Below are positions 19,323 to 28,719 of a stretch of DNA of 64,000 nt, piece after piece. The first letter of the stretch is position 1. The number at the start of each line of letters is the position of its first letter. Made by a program: the position numbers and the translations under genes. The DNA comes from Lachnospiraceae bacterium (GTDB taxonomy: Bacteria; Bacillota; Clostridia; Lachnospirales; Lachnospiraceae), in contig JAUNCZ010000003.1 in the NCBI GenBank assembly GCA_030526405.1, forward strand, positions 1 through 64,000. The letters are read 5' to 3'. Below the pieces are notes generated by a model. That model saw only the letters and a program-made list of their open reading frames with translations. It was not told the DNA's origin and did not search any database.

Positions 19323-20183
19323 ATGCATAATCAATCTCCGGATCTCATTGATCTTCACGTCCATTCCAGCTGTTCTGACGGAACCTGCACTCCGGAGCAG
19401 GTGGTACAGCTGGCTGTTGCAGCAGGATTAAAGGCCATTGCCCTCACAGACCACGATACAGCCGCAGGAGTGGAAAGAGCCTGTGCAGCAGCCCGGGAGA
19501 CCGGCTCAGGACTTCTTGTAATTCCCGGAATCGAGCTGTCTGCCCAGTGGCAGAACCAGGAAATCCATATTCTCGGACTTAATCTGGACCCCACCCATCC
19601 GGATCTTCTTTCCTATCAGGAGGAATTTCTCAGGGAGCGGGAGGAACGAAACAGGCGGATGGCAGAAAAAATCACAGCAGTGGGCTGTTCCATTACCGTG
19701 GAGGAGGTGAAACAGCGGTTTCCAGGAGCTATTCTGGGCCGTCCCCATTATGCAAGGGTTATGATGGAAAAGGGCTTTGTAAAGAGCATTCAGGCAGCAT
19801 TTAACGGTTATCTGGGTGACAGAGGCCCCTGCTTTGTCAGCAGACGACGGATTGCTGCCACAGATGCTCTGAAGCTGATCCTCTCCTGCGGCGGACACCC
19901 GGTTCTGGCCCATCCCCTGCAGTACGGCTTCTCCAGGGATCGTCTGGAGAGCTTTGTGGATTATCTGAAGAATAACGGCCTTCAGGGCATGGAATGCCTG
20001 TATTCCGCCTACAACGCCTCTGAAAGCGCAAAACTGACGGATATGGCCAGAAGACACGGTCTCTTCATCACAGGAGGCACCGACTTCCACGGAGAAAACA
20101 AGCCGGATATTGCCCTTGGAAGGGGAATAAAGGGAAATCTGGCGGTTCCCTTCTCCCTTCTGAAGGAGGCCGGCATCTGTTAG
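19323..20183 (+). CDS. PHP-domain phosphoesterase (3',5'-nucleoside bisphosphate phosphatase-like)
   Basis: 286 residues. Metal-binding motifs of the PHP fold are visible: DLHVHSSCSDG (HxH), ALTDHDT, IPGIELSA, HVLAHP-like VLAHPLQYG, and the closing TGGTDFHGENKP. It resembles the YciV/RNase AM group that hydrolyses 3'-phosphoadenosine-type bisphosphates or short RNA ends. It runs opposite to the CsoR gene. Exact substrate is not readable. Confidence 0.85.
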   Translation: MHNQSPDLIDLHVHSSCSDGTCTPEQVVQLAVAAGLKAIALTDHDTAAGVERACAAARETGSGLLVIPGIELSAQWQNQEIHILGLNLDPTHPDLLSYQEEFLREREERNRRMAEKITAVGCSITVEEVKQRFPGAILGRPHYARVMMEKGFVKSIQAAFNGYLGDRGPCFVSRRRIAATDALKLILSCGGHPVLAHPLQYGFSRDRLESFVDYLKNNGLQGMECLYSAYNASESAKLTDMARRHGLFITGGTDFHGENKPDIALGRGIKGNLAVPFSLLKEAGIC

Positions 20184-20208
20184 ACAGCTTCATCCACTCA
20201 AACACAGA

Positions 20209-20236
20209 GGCAGAGCTTCCCTCTGGAAGCTCTGCC
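20209..20236 (+). terminator. Perfect hairpin after the PHP gene
   Basis: GGCAGAGCTTCC (20209-20220), CTCT loop, GGAAGCTCTGCC (20225-20236). The stem is perfect, but the nearest T-run (TTCTTTTT) is about 20 bases further on, so termination is probable rather than sure. It lies between two convergent genes. Confidence 0.5.
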
Positions 20237-20295
20237 CCTGTCTGTCAGATAGTCTGTTATTCTTTTTACTGGTCCTCTGTCAGAGACCTGGCTCA

Positions 20296-20359
20296 CACTG
20301 AGACTAATTTGTCAGTGCTCACCACCTGTAGAGGTGGGAGTCTTCTCCACTGAGATAAA
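20296..20359. repeat. 64-bp repeat overlapping the 3' end of ppk
   Basis: This 64-base stretch recurs at 45713-45776 with a single T/C difference. It contains small CACTGA/TCAGTG and CCACCT/AGGTGG stems. The ppk stop codon and its last dozen or so codons lie inside it. Confidence 0.85.
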
Positions 20360-22519
20360 TACTCTGCTGTCCATGGGATCACTGGGAACAACAGCTCTTT
20401 CTGTGGCTTCCTGACAGAAGAAGTCCTGGGCACTTAACGGTGCCTTTCCTCTTCTGTCGATTCTTTCATAGGTACCATCCGGAAGGAGCAGACGTCGCTT
20501 GATATTATCTGACATCTGTACCTGCAGGATATGGATCACCTCTTTTTTCAGCTCCGGATCCTCCACCGGGAACACGATTTCCACACGTTTATCCAGATTT
20601 CGCGGCATCCAGTCAGCACTTCCCATATAAACCTCCTCATAGCCGTTGCTGTGGAAATAAAAGATACGGGCATGCTCCAGGAAATTACCCACAATGGAGT
20701 GGACAGTGATATTCTCGCTGACTCCCGGGATTCCTGTCTTCAGACAGCAGATACCACGGATGATCAGATCGATCTTCACTCCCGCTGCAGAGGCAGAATA
20801 CAGGGCTGCAATGATTTCCTGATCGCAGAGGGAATTCATCTTTGCGATGATTCTCGCCTCCTGTCCCTTTCTGGCATTTTCCTCCTCCATACGGATCATA
20901 AAGAGGAATCGGTCCTTCATCCAGAGGGGAGCCACAATGAGTTTATTCCAGTGACTGGGCTCAGAATAACCGGAAAGCATATTGAAGACTGCTGTGGCGT
21001 CCTCACCGATCTTTGCATCACAGGTAAGAAGACCCAGATCTGTGTAGAGCTTCGCGGTGGAATCGTTGTAGTTACCGGTTCCCAGATGTACATAGCGTCG
21101 GATACCGGATTCCTCCCGTCGCACCACCAGGGTGATCTTACTGTGGGTCTTAAGACCCAGAAGACCGTAGATTACATGGCAGCCCGCCTTCTCCAGTGTC
21201 TTCGCCCAGGCAATGTTATTTTCCTCGTCAAACCGGGCCTTCAGCTCCACCAGTACAGATACCTGCTTGCCATTCTCCGCAGCCTGGGCAAGGGCTGCCA
21301 CGATGGGAGAATTTCCGCTGACTCTGTAGAGGGTCTGCTTAATGGCCAGAACGGCCGGATCCTTGGCTGCCTGCTGCACAAAATTCACCACAGGATCAAA
21401 GGTGGTGTATGGATGGTGCAGGAGGATATCTCCCTTTCGGATATTGGTGAAAATATCATCCTCGTTCATCAGTGCAGGGACTCTGGCAGGAGTATAGCTC
21501 TTGTTTTTATAGGCATCAAAGCCCTCCAGACCATACATTTTCATGAGGAACGTCAGATCCACAGGTCCGTTGATGCAGAACACATCCTCCTCCTTCATCT
21601 GAAACTCATTTTTCAGGATTTTTAAGAGTCTCTTATCAACTCTGTCCTCCACCTCCAGACGGATCACTTCTCCCCACTGCCGTTTTTTCAGCTGCTTCTG
21701 GATCTCCACCAGAAGATCTGCCGCTTCATCCTCATCGATGGACAGGTCAGCATTTCTCATAATACGGTAGGGACAGGTGCAGACAATATCGTAGCTCATA
21801 AACAGCTTCTGGATATTTTTCTCGATCACCTCCTCCAGAAGGATCACCCAGGTTCCCTCCTGGTCCGGAGATGGCAGTTTTACAAATCTGGAGAGAACAG
21901 AGGGCACCTGGACAGTGGCAAACTCCAGATCTGCTGCCTTGTTTTTCTTTTTCTTCTTCTCCTTGCCATTTACCCTGCTGAGCCAGTCTCCCTCCTCCTT
22001 TTTGGTGAGGAGGGCACCGATATTCAGGGATTTGTTCCTGATCAGCGGGAAGGGTCTTGCAGAATCCATAGCCATGGGAGTCAGCACCGGATACACCATT
22101 TCATCAAAATAGTGGTCCACATAGGCAGCCTGCTCCGGTGTAAGTCTGTCATAGCTGCTGATGATATGCAGTCCGATCTTCTCCAGGGCAGGAAGCAGGG
22201 ATCGGTTGTAGGAATTGTACTGATTCTGTACCAGCTCATGGATCCGCACAGACAGCTCCTTCAGCTGGCTTTTTGGAGTCATTCCGGCTATATCCGGCTT
22301 CTCATAGGCGGTATTCACCATATCCTTCAGTGAAGCCACACGGACCATCACAAACTCGTCCAGATTGGAGGATACGATGCTCATAAATTTCATACGTTCG
22401 AAAAGGGGATTATCCTTCTCCTTTGCCTCTCCCAGGATTCTCTCGTTAAAGCTGACCCAGGAAAGCTCTCTGTTTCTGTAATATTCCGGTTTCTTGAAAA
22501 TAGTATTATCTGCTGCCAT
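20312..22519 (-). CDS. ppk: Polyphosphate kinase 1
   Basis: About 735 residues, the normal length of PPK1. Both phospholipase-D-like halves are present: VLVELKARFDEENNIAWA and LLGLKTHSKITLVVRRE (autophosphorylated His in the HSK motif), then HARIFYFHSNGYEEV and MGSADWMPRNLDKRVE. It makes polyphosphate from ATP reversibly. The stop of the ppx-like gene nearly touches the start (TAGTGACCATGG), so the two are coupled; GTG at 22525 is an alternative start. The final residues, EKTPTSTGGEH, are encoded by a dispersed 64-bp repeat rather than by family-conserved sequence. Confidence 0.94.
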   Translation of the reverse strand: MAADNTIFKKPEYYRNRELSWVSFNERILGEAKEKDNPLFERMKFMSIVSSNLDEFVMVRVASLKDMVNTAYEKPDIAGMTPKSQLKELSVRIHELVQNQYNSYNRSLLPALEKIGLHIISSYDRLTPEQAAYVDHYFDEMVYPVLTPMAMDSARPFPLIRNKSLNIGALLTKKEEGDWLSRVNGKEKKKKKNKAADLEFATVQVPSVLSRFVKLPSPDQEGTWVILLEEVIEKNIQKLFMSYDIVCTCPYRIMRNADLSIDEDEAADLLVEIQKQLKKRQWGEVIRLEVEDRVDKRLLKILKNEFQMKEEDVFCINGPVDLTFLMKMYGLEGFDAYKNKSYTPARVPALMNEDDIFTNIRKGDILLHHPYTTFDPVVNFVQQAAKDPAVLAIKQTLYRVSGNSPIVAALAQAAENGKQVSVLVELKARFDEENNIAWAKTLEKAGCHVIYGLLGLKTHSKITLVVRREESGIRRYVHLGTGNYNDSTAKLYTDLGLLTCDAKIGEDATAVFNMLSGYSEPSHWNKLIVAPLWMKDRFLFMIRMEEENARKGQEARIIAKMNSLCDQEIIAALYSASAAGVKIDLIIRGICCLKTGIPGVSENITVHSIVGNFLEHARIFYFHSNGYEEVYMGSADWMPRNLDKRVEIVFPVEDPELKKEVIHILQVQMSDNIKRRLLLPDGTYERIDRRGKAPLSAQDFFCQEATERAVVPSDPMDSRVFISVEKTPTSTGGEH

Positions 22520-22524
22520 GGTCA

Positions 22525-24069
22525 CTACCCCTCTCTTCGAACCTTCAGTTCCGGCTTAAATCCGAATACCTCACCGAAAAACTCCAGTTTATCCTCTATG
22601 GTTCCTCTCTCCAGGGTATAATCCTGATTCACCCGAAGAGTCACTGTAAACTTCTGTTCCTTCAAAGACGCTCTGATCTCCTGCACCTTCTGCTTATGGG
22701 ATCTGTCCAGGCTGTTGGCAACCCGGAGAATCGCTGTCAGCTCGGCAACCATCAGATATCTGTTTTTATCAATGCTGCTGAGTTCTCTCATCTCCGGATA
22801 GGCCGGAAATGCCAGGGTGTTGTATTTCGTAATCAGAGCCACCATCTCCCTTTCTGTATGGGAGAGACCGATGATCTCATTTGCCATGATGATGTTGTAG
22901 TTGCTCTCCGGCACACCGTTGCAGTTGATATATTTTCCCACATCATGGAGCAACACCGCCATCCGAAGGAGGAGTCGGGCTCTCTCCCCTCTTCCGTGGG
23001 CTTTTCTTGTGGCATCGAAGATGGCTGTTGCCATCATGTCCACGTTATCCACATGGGCCTTTCCCACTGCATAACGCTTGCTGATATGACGACCTGCCAT
23101 CAGAATGTCATTTCCAAAGTCATGTCTCATCTTCAGCAGCTTTTTCTCCTCTGCAAACTCATAGGCCAGTCCCCGCACCAGATCCGCCCCCGGAAGCCAC
23201 ACGGAGGATGCCCCCAGAGCCTCCACGAATCTGTGATAGATAATCGCTGCAGGAATGATCAGTGATGCGTACTCCAGATTCAGTCCAAACACTCTGGAAA
23301 TATCTGTAGGAGAGGAATAGGCAAGTTTCTCATACCAGACCTGGAACTGCTCCCTGTTCAGGATTTTTCCCGTCATATCGTGGCTGTTGCTGAGAACGCC
23401 GGGCCAGGTGAATACATCCCCCAGAAGGATCACGTTCTCAATCTTCCTGTCCTTCAGATACATCTTCTTATAGCTGCTGATCTCGTTCTGAATATATTCC
23501 TCCACCAGCATGGGATAATCCGTTGTCTCCCTTGACACGGAGGACAGGCGCTCACGGACACGGAGAGTTCCGATTCTGATATTCTGGGTGTTGATCAGCG
23601 CATTTTTATCAAACAGTGAGATCTGAATGCTGCCGCTGTCCAGGTCAACAATGGCTGTTCCCTTTTCAATAAAGCTGTTGAAATGGGATTCCAGGGATGC
23701 CACCGACTTACAGCTGAGAAATCTGAGCTCTGAATTGCTGAGAAGTTCCACCTGAAATCCTGTCAGCAGCTGGATTTTTCCCAGAATAAAGAGATTGTTC
23801 TGGGCCTCTCTCATGGCACTGCTGGCAATGACCCGGAAGCCATCCACACGGTAGCCATCCATGATTCTCTTATAGTCCAGCAGGATGCTGCAGAGGGCAT
23901 CTGCGGATGCCGGGCTGATCTTTCCCGTGGTAAAGACCTCCTTGCCCAGCTCCAGTCTGTGTCTGAGGGTGTCAACAGGGGTAATTCCTGTTCTTTTTGA
24001 TATTTCGAATATTTCCAGTATGATATCGTAGGAACCGATATACACTGCTGCAAATGATGTTACCTGCAT
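22525..24069 (-). CDS. Ppx/GppA phosphatase family protein with HD domain
   Basis: 514 residues: an N-terminal ASKHA fold (1-300) and a C-terminal HD domain (LLHDVGKYINCNG around residue 390). It sits directly upstream of ppk, the usual pairing for exopolyphosphatase. The nucleotide/phosphate motifs are changed: the opening reads AVYIGSYDIIL instead of the usual DIGSNS, and the DIGGGS loop reads DLDSGS. RVIASSAMREA is conserved. It may be a divergent exopolyphosphatase, a pppGpp hydrolase, or a regulatory relative. Confidence 0.82.
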   Translation of the reverse strand: MQVTSFAAVYIGSYDIILEIFEISKRTGITPVDTLRHRLELGKEVFTTGKISPASADALCSILLDYKRIMDGYRVDGFRVIASSAMREAQNNLFILGKIQLLTGFQVELLSNSELRFLSCKSVASLESHFNSFIEKGTAIVDLDSGSIQISLFDKNALINTQNIRIGTLRVRERLSSVSRETTDYPMLVEEYIQNEISSYKKMYLKDRKIENVILLGDVFTWPGVLSNSHDMTGKILNREQFQVWYEKLAYSSPTDISRVFGLNLEYASLIIPAAIIYHRFVEALGASSVWLPGADLVRGLAYEFAEEKKLLKMRHDFGNDILMAGRHISKRYAVGKAHVDNVDMMATAIFDATRKAHGRGERARLLLRMAVLLHDVGKYINCNGVPESNYNIIMANEIIGLSHTEREMVALITKYNTLAFPAYPEMRELSSIDKNRYLMVAELTAILRVANSLDRSHKQKVQEIRASLKEQKFTVTLRVNQDYTLERGTIEDKLEFFGEVFGFKPELKVRREG

Positions 24070-24204
24070 GCGTCCCCAACTCCTTCTTATTCGAAAAGGG
24101 CCCCAGCCCCATGTCCATGTTTCTTTTTTCCGCCGCTTCCTGTCAGTACCGCCTGTCAGTTATGGTGACCATTGGCGCTGACCTGTTGCACTTACCGGTT
24201 GCGG

Positions 24205-25335
24205 TTAATAATTGCCCAGCAGTCTCATGTTTGCCTCTGCAGAAATTCCCACCAGGGCATTCTGAACTGCAGGATCCTTTAAATTCCCTTCAAAATCAAT
24301 GAAAAAGCGATATTCCCAGGGCTTCTCCTCGATTGGTCTTGATTTGATCCTTGTCATATTCAGATCATTGAAAATGAAATGAGACAGGATATTGTACAGA
24401 CTTCCGCTCTCATGGGGCAGCTCCACACAGATGGAAATATGCTTTGCATCCTCTCTGAATTCCTTTTTATTGGATACGATTACAAAGCGGGTGGAATTCA
24501 CCTTCTGGGTCATACCTCCATCCTGGAACACCTCCAGGCCGTACAGCTCTGCCGCATATTTGCTGGCAATGGCCGCATGGGTGGGATCCCCATCCTCTGC
24601 CACCTTTTTTGCCGCCAGAGCAGTATTCAGCATCTCCTCCTTTTTCCAGTTCGGATGATGCTTCTCCAGAAATTTTCTGCACTGAGCCAGAGCCTGTGGA
24701 TGGGAATACAGTGTGGTAATCTCCTCCACCTTCGCTCCCGGCACCTTCATCAGGGTATGGCAGATGGGCAGTACCTGCTCTCCAACGATATAGATGGGAT
24801 ATTCCGTCATCAGATCATACACATCGGACACGCTGCCGGCGGTGGAGTTTTCAATGGGGAATACACCCCAGTCTCTCTCTCCGGAGGCAACAAGCTCCAT
24901 TGCCTCCTTCCAGGTCTCCACATTGATAAATTCCATCTTCTGCTCAAAGAATTCCTTCATAGCGGCATAGGTATATGCTCCCTCTGCCCCCTGGAATACC
25001 ACCTTTTCTCCTGGAAATTCCAGATGATCCTTCTGAACATACTCCAGCTCCAGATGTTTGCCATTTTCCACCATCAGCTGATACTGTCTTTTTTTACTGA
25101 TGGCGATCAGCTGACGAAAAACCTCTCTGGTACCCTTGGCATTGAATTCACTGGAAGCCATGGAGCCAAGTCTGGCCAGCATCTCCTTCTCACGGTCCAG
25201 ATCTGCCACTGCCTTTCCGGTCTCCATCTTCAGATGGGCCACCTCCTCAGCAAGGGCCACTCTTTTCTCAAACAGTCGAAGGATTTCTCTGTCTGTCTCG
25301 TCTATTTCATTTCTAATCAAAGCTATATCTATCAT
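24205..25335 (-). CDS. pheA: Bifunctional chorismate mutase / prephenate dehydratase
   Basis: 376 residues. Residues 1-90: AroQ chorismate mutase helices (RNEIDETDREILRLFEKR). About 105-290: prephenate dehydratase with FQGAEGAYTYAA and the STRFVIV motif whose Thr is catalytic. The C-terminal ACT domain (HESGSLYNILSHF, SRPIEEKPWEY) binds phenylalanine for feedback. It makes phenylpyruvate from chorismate. Followed by folC on the upstream side, same strand; the ribosome site is weak (AAGAAG). Confidence 0.94.
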   Translation of the reverse strand: MIDIALIRNEIDETDREILRLFEKRVALAEEVAHLKMETGKAVADLDREKEMLARLGSMASSEFNAKGTREVFRQLIAISKKRQYQLMVENGKHLELEYVQKDHLEFPGEKVVFQGAEGAYTYAAMKEFFEQKMEFINVETWKEAMELVASGERDWGVFPIENSTAGSVSDVYDLMTEYPIYIVGEQVLPICHTLMKVPGAKVEEITTLYSHPQALAQCRKFLEKHHPNWKKEEMLNTALAAKKVAEDGDPTHAAIASKYAAELYGLEVFQDGGMTQKVNSTRFVIVSNKKEFREDAKHISICVELPHESGSLYNILSHFIFNDLNMTRIKSRPIEEKPWEYRFFIDFEGNLKDPAVQNALVGISAEANMRLLGNY

Positions 25336-25431
25336 ATGTTTCTTCTTTCCGTTTTCTCTTATTGAAGCAGTCTGACGCCGGGATTCCGCTGCTGCTTCAC
25401 ACAGTCCGGCTATCCCGTCCCTGACGATCTG

Positions 25432-26724
25432 CTACTGCAGTTCAACTGCCCTGGCCTTTACCAGCTCTGTCAGTTCTCCTATATTGGACAGGGAACCAAA
25501 AGACAGGATCACATCCTCCTGTTCTGCCCTCTCCCAGGCCATCTCCACTGCCTGAGAAAGGCTGTCACAGACCACAGCTTCAGGATTCACCAGTTTTACT
25601 GCCTGGGCAAGCTGCTGTGCCGGAAGAGCTCTGGGATTATCCGGAGTTTCAATACAGAAAATCTGTTTTGCCAGAGGTGCTGTAAGTCGGATTACCTCTT
25701 CATAGTCCTTATCCTTAAAAATGCCCATGATAAAGTAGACAGTTTTTCCCGGGAAATAGGTTTTTATGGACTCCGCCAGCTTTTCTGCTGCTGCAGGATT
25801 ATGGGCTCCGTCCACAAAAAAGCCTGGATTTTTCCCAATACAGGTAAATCTGCCGTTCCATGCCGCCAGCTTCATTCCCTCATAAATCTGAAGATCAGAA
25901 AGCTCTGCTCCCCGGTCTCTTAAAGCCTGCAGCACAGTCCATGCAGTGATGGCATTTTCCAGCTGAACACTTCCGGGCAGGGAGACATCGATCCGTGTTC
26001 CTCTGTACAGAAACTCCTGTCCTTCCAGGGTGTTGGAAAGTATCTCCGCCTCCTCAGGGTGGGCCTGCAGGAAGGGTACATCCTGTGCCTGGCAGCGGCG
26101 TCGGATGGCCTCCTCCGCCTCCCTGTGCTGTTTACCTGTAACACAGACGCAGCCGGGCTTTACAATACCTGATTTTGTCCAGGCGATCTCTTCTAAAGTA
26201 GCTCCCAGATAGTCCTGGTGCTCCAGACTGATGGAGGCAAGCACAGCAATCTCTGGGGAAGGAATCACATTGGTGGCATCTCCTTCTCCTCCCATGCCGC
26301 ACTCCAGCACTACATAATCGCAGTGTTCTTTTTTGAAATACAGAAAACACAGCACGGTTTCCAGCTCAAAGGGAGAGGGACAGGGAATTCCCCTTGCCTC
26401 CATGCGGTCCACTGCACCGCTGATTTCCTCCGCCAGCTCTGTGTAGGTTTCCCTGCTGATCTCCTGTCCGTTGATCTGAAATCTCTCCTCATAGGAGTAG
26501 AGAGTGGGAGAAATATATCTTCCCACCCTGTATCCGGCATGGGTCAGTGTTGTGGAAACATAGGAAAGAATGCTTCCCTTACCGTTTGTTCCTGCAATAT
26601 GGATATAACGCTGACCCTGCTCCGGATGCTGCAGCTCCTCCAGAAGAGCTTCGATTCTGTCAAGTCCAATATGAATCCCTGCCTGACGGCCCTCCATAAA
26701 GGTTCTTGCTTCCTGATAATTCAT
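25432..26724 (-). CDS. folC: Folylpolyglutamate synthase / dihydrofolate synthase
   Basis: 430 residues. The Mur-ligase ATP loop is IAGTNGKGSILSYV; LECGMGGEGDATNV and the C-terminal DGAHNPAAAEKLAESI are conserved FolC motifs. It adds glutamate to folates in the cytosol. It starts 22 bases after the DUF815 ATPase gene (same strand), so the two are probably in one transcript. Confidence 0.93.
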   Translation of the reverse strand: MNYQEARTFMEGRQAGIHIGLDRIEALLEELQHPEQGQRYIHIAGTNGKGSILSYVSTTLTHAGYRVGRYISPTLYSYEERFQINGQEISRETYTELAEEISGAVDRMEARGIPCPSPFELETVLCFLYFKKEHCDYVVLECGMGGEGDATNVIPSPEIAVLASISLEHQDYLGATLEEIAWTKSGIVKPGCVCVTGKQHREAEEAIRRRCQAQDVPFLQAHPEEAEILSNTLEGQEFLYRGTRIDVSLPGSVQLENAITAWTVLQALRDRGAELSDLQIYEGMKLAAWNGRFTCIGKNPGFFVDGAHNPAAAEKLAESIKTYFPGKTVYFIMGIFKDKDYEEVIRLTAPLAKQIFCIETPDNPRALPAQQLAQAVKLVNPEAVVCDSLSQAVEMAWERAEQEDVILSFGSLSNIGELTELVKARAVELQ

Positions 26725-26746
26725 GCAATTCTCCTTGCGATTTCTG

Positions 26747-28051
26747 TTATTCTTTTCCCTGAAGGTATGTGATAAACTGCTGGGCTGTTCTTCCGGAAAT
26801 ACCTCCGTGGGACAGCTCCCACTTGTTTGCCTCCAGCTTCAGCTGCTCCTCGGGCAGATCGATACCCGCCTTTCTGGCCAGCTGGATCACAATGTTGAAA
26901 TACTCCTTCTGGGTAGGTTTTGAATAATTGATGGTCACACCGAAACGATTTACAAGGGACAGCTTCTCCTCAATGGTGTCTGAACGGTGCATTCCATTCT
27001 CGTTCTCCACATCATTTCTGTCCTTCCAGGTCTCCTTGATGAGATGTCTTCTGTTAGAGGTTGCATAGATCAGCACATTCTCAGGCTTTGTCTCCACGCC
27101 ACCCTCGATAACAGCCTTCAGGAATTTGTACTCGATCTCAAACTCCTCAAAGGACAGATCATCCATGTAAATGATGAATTTATAATTTCTGTTTTTCACC
27201 TGAGCGATCACATTGGAGAGATCCTTAAACTGATGCTTATAGATCTCGATCATGCGAAGACCCTGTGGATAGAATTCATTGACAATTGCCTTGATGCTGG
27301 TGGATTTACCGGTACCGGAATCACCGAACAGAAGGCAGTTATTTGCCTTTCTTCCCTCCACAAATGCCTTTGTATTCTCCACCAGTTTCTGCTTCTGGAT
27401 CTCATAGCCGACAAGATCATCCAGCATAACCTTCTCCATGTTGTTGATGGCCAGAAAACGGATTCCTCCATTCTCTGCAGGTGCAATACGAAAGGCCTTA
27501 TTCAGACCAAACATGCCCACTCCGTAATCACGATAGAAGTCTGTAAGCAGTGCGTAGAAGGTATCCACATCCTGTGCTTCGGCAAGTCCCTTGCTCAAGG
27601 TTCTGACCTTTTCACTTACATTCTTATTATACATCAATTCCGGCTTTCCGATGGCAGTATAATCAGAGATTACGCTAAAACAGTTAATGCCCAGCTCCTG
27701 CTCCAGCCAGCTGAAATCATAGTGGAACAGTTTCATAAATGCCTCAAAGTCATTTTTTACAAAGACATTGACACTGCCCTCCTTTGCCCCCACCTTCTCA
27801 GAGGTAAGAGTAAAGGGATTTTCGTCTGTGATAAGAAGAAAAGTCAGATAATTCTGCCACAGGTTCTCATTAAAGGCATAATCTGTAGATACCACAAGAA
27901 TACGTTTGATCTGCTCATAACAGCGGGTGATCAGCTCATCCTTTGACTGCAGGTGCTCCCTTGCATTTTTGCAGATATCACCCAGCTGCATAACAATACT
28001 GTCGGAAGGCATGCTTCCGTAAACCAGTAATTTTGATACGATATGATTCAT
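26747..28051 (-). CDS. DUF815-family AAA+ ATPase
   Basis: 434 residues. The C-terminal half is the ATPase: Walker A LFGDSGTGKSTSIKAI, Walker B KFIIYMDDLSFEEF, then IYATSNRRHLI. The N-terminal 200 residues are family-specific and contain no motif I know. Members are widespread in Firmicutes and unassigned in function. The gene precedes folC by 22 bases. Confidence 0.85.
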   Translation of the reverse strand: MNHIVSKLLVYGSMPSDSIVMQLGDICKNAREHLQSKDELITRCYEQIKRILVVSTDYAFNENLWQNYLTFLLITDENPFTLTSEKVGAKEGSVNVFVKNDFEAFMKLFHYDFSWLEQELGINCFSVISDYTAIGKPELMYNKNVSEKVRTLSKGLAEAQDVDTFYALLTDFYRDYGVGMFGLNKAFRIAPAENGGIRFLAINNMEKVMLDDLVGYEIQKQKLVENTKAFVEGRKANNCLLFGDSGTGKSTSIKAIVNEFYPQGLRMIEIYKHQFKDLSNVIAQVKNRNYKFIIYMDDLSFEEFEIEYKFLKAVIEGGVETKPENVLIYATSNRRHLIKETWKDRNDVENENGMHRSDTIEEKLSLVNRFGVTINYSKPTQKEYFNIVIQLARKAGIDLPEEQLKLEANKWELSHGGISGRTAQQFITYLQGKE

Positions 28052-28079
28052 ATTACTTACTCCTCCAAACTTGCAAAGA

Positions 28080-28109
28080 GGCAGGTCTGCCTTCGCTGAC
28101 CTGCCTCTA
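28080..28109 (-). terminator. Hairpin after the pyrBI operon region
   Basis: GAGGCAGGTC...GACCTGCCTC, a 10-bp perfect stem with a ten-base loop, between the pyrI stop and the ATPase gene. Only CTTTG follows on the minus strand, so it may be a weak terminator or a regulatory hairpin for the ATPase gene. Confidence 0.5.
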
Positions 28110-28119
28110 AATATTTGAT

Positions 28120-28205
28120 TTACGCCAGCAATGAACCGAGTCCCTGTCTGTACGAGACCCTGGCCACTGCCGCGATAACCGGAGAAACCTGCAAAGCATG
28201 TTTCT
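28120..28205 (+). repeat. Intergenic repeat, GAGACCCTGGCG family
   Basis: Plus strand TACGAGACCCTGGCCACTGC, then CGCGATAACCGGAGAAACC, then GCATGTTTCTCAC. The order of blocks matches the copy at 5138-5213 read on the other strand. Confidence 0.6.
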
Positions 28206-28271
28206 CACAATCTTCACCCACCTGAGTGCCAGGTTACAGAAAGTCTGCAGCACCGGCTCTGAAGAGGGCCT

Positions 28272-28706
28272 TTATTTATTTCGGCGTCCGTGATATGCTT
28301 CCTCACAATAACGGCAGCGATAGATTTTACGTTCCTCGTCTGTCAACACAAATACATGATCCAGTTCCTGCTCAATGGAGGTAATACAACGTGGATTTTT
28401 GCATTTGATGATATTAACGATCTTTTTCGGCTGCTTAAGCGGACGTTTTGTAATGGTACCGTTTGTGATGATGTTAACAGTGATGTTGCTGTCATAGAAG
28501 CCAAGAACATCCAGATCAATATCCTCCGGCTTACATTCTACCTTCAGAATATCTTTTTTTCCCATCTTGCGGCTGTGTGCATTTGTGATAATGGCAACAC
28601 AGCAGTTCATCTGATCCAGCTTCAGGTCCTTATAGATTGTCATAGCCTTGCCTGCCTTGATATGATCAAGAACAACGCCCTCTTCCATTGCACCTACATT
28701 TAACAT
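28272..28706 (-). CDS. pyrI: Aspartate carbamoyltransferase regulatory subunit
   Basis: 144 residues. The N-terminal nucleotide-binding domain starts MLNVGAMEEGVVLDHI; the C-terminal zinc domain shows CKNPRC and CRYCEEAYHG, giving four Cys. It confers CTP/ATP allosteric control on PyrB, whose gene ends 13 bases upstream. GGAGG precedes the ATG. Confidence 0.95.
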   Translation of the reverse strand: MLNVGAMEEGVVLDHIKAGKAMTIYKDLKLDQMNCCVAIITNAHSRKMGKKDILKVECKPEDIDLDVLGFYDSNITVNIITNGTITKRPLKQPKKIVNIIKCKNPRCITSIEQELDHVFVLTDEERKIYRCRYCEEAYHGRRNK

Positions 28707-28719
28707 ACGTTCTTCCTCC

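Noticed and set aside
17584..19431. 615-codon open frame on the plus strand
   Set aside because: It lies opposite pepT and the CsoR gene, has low-complexity Leu/His/Cys composition and no domain.
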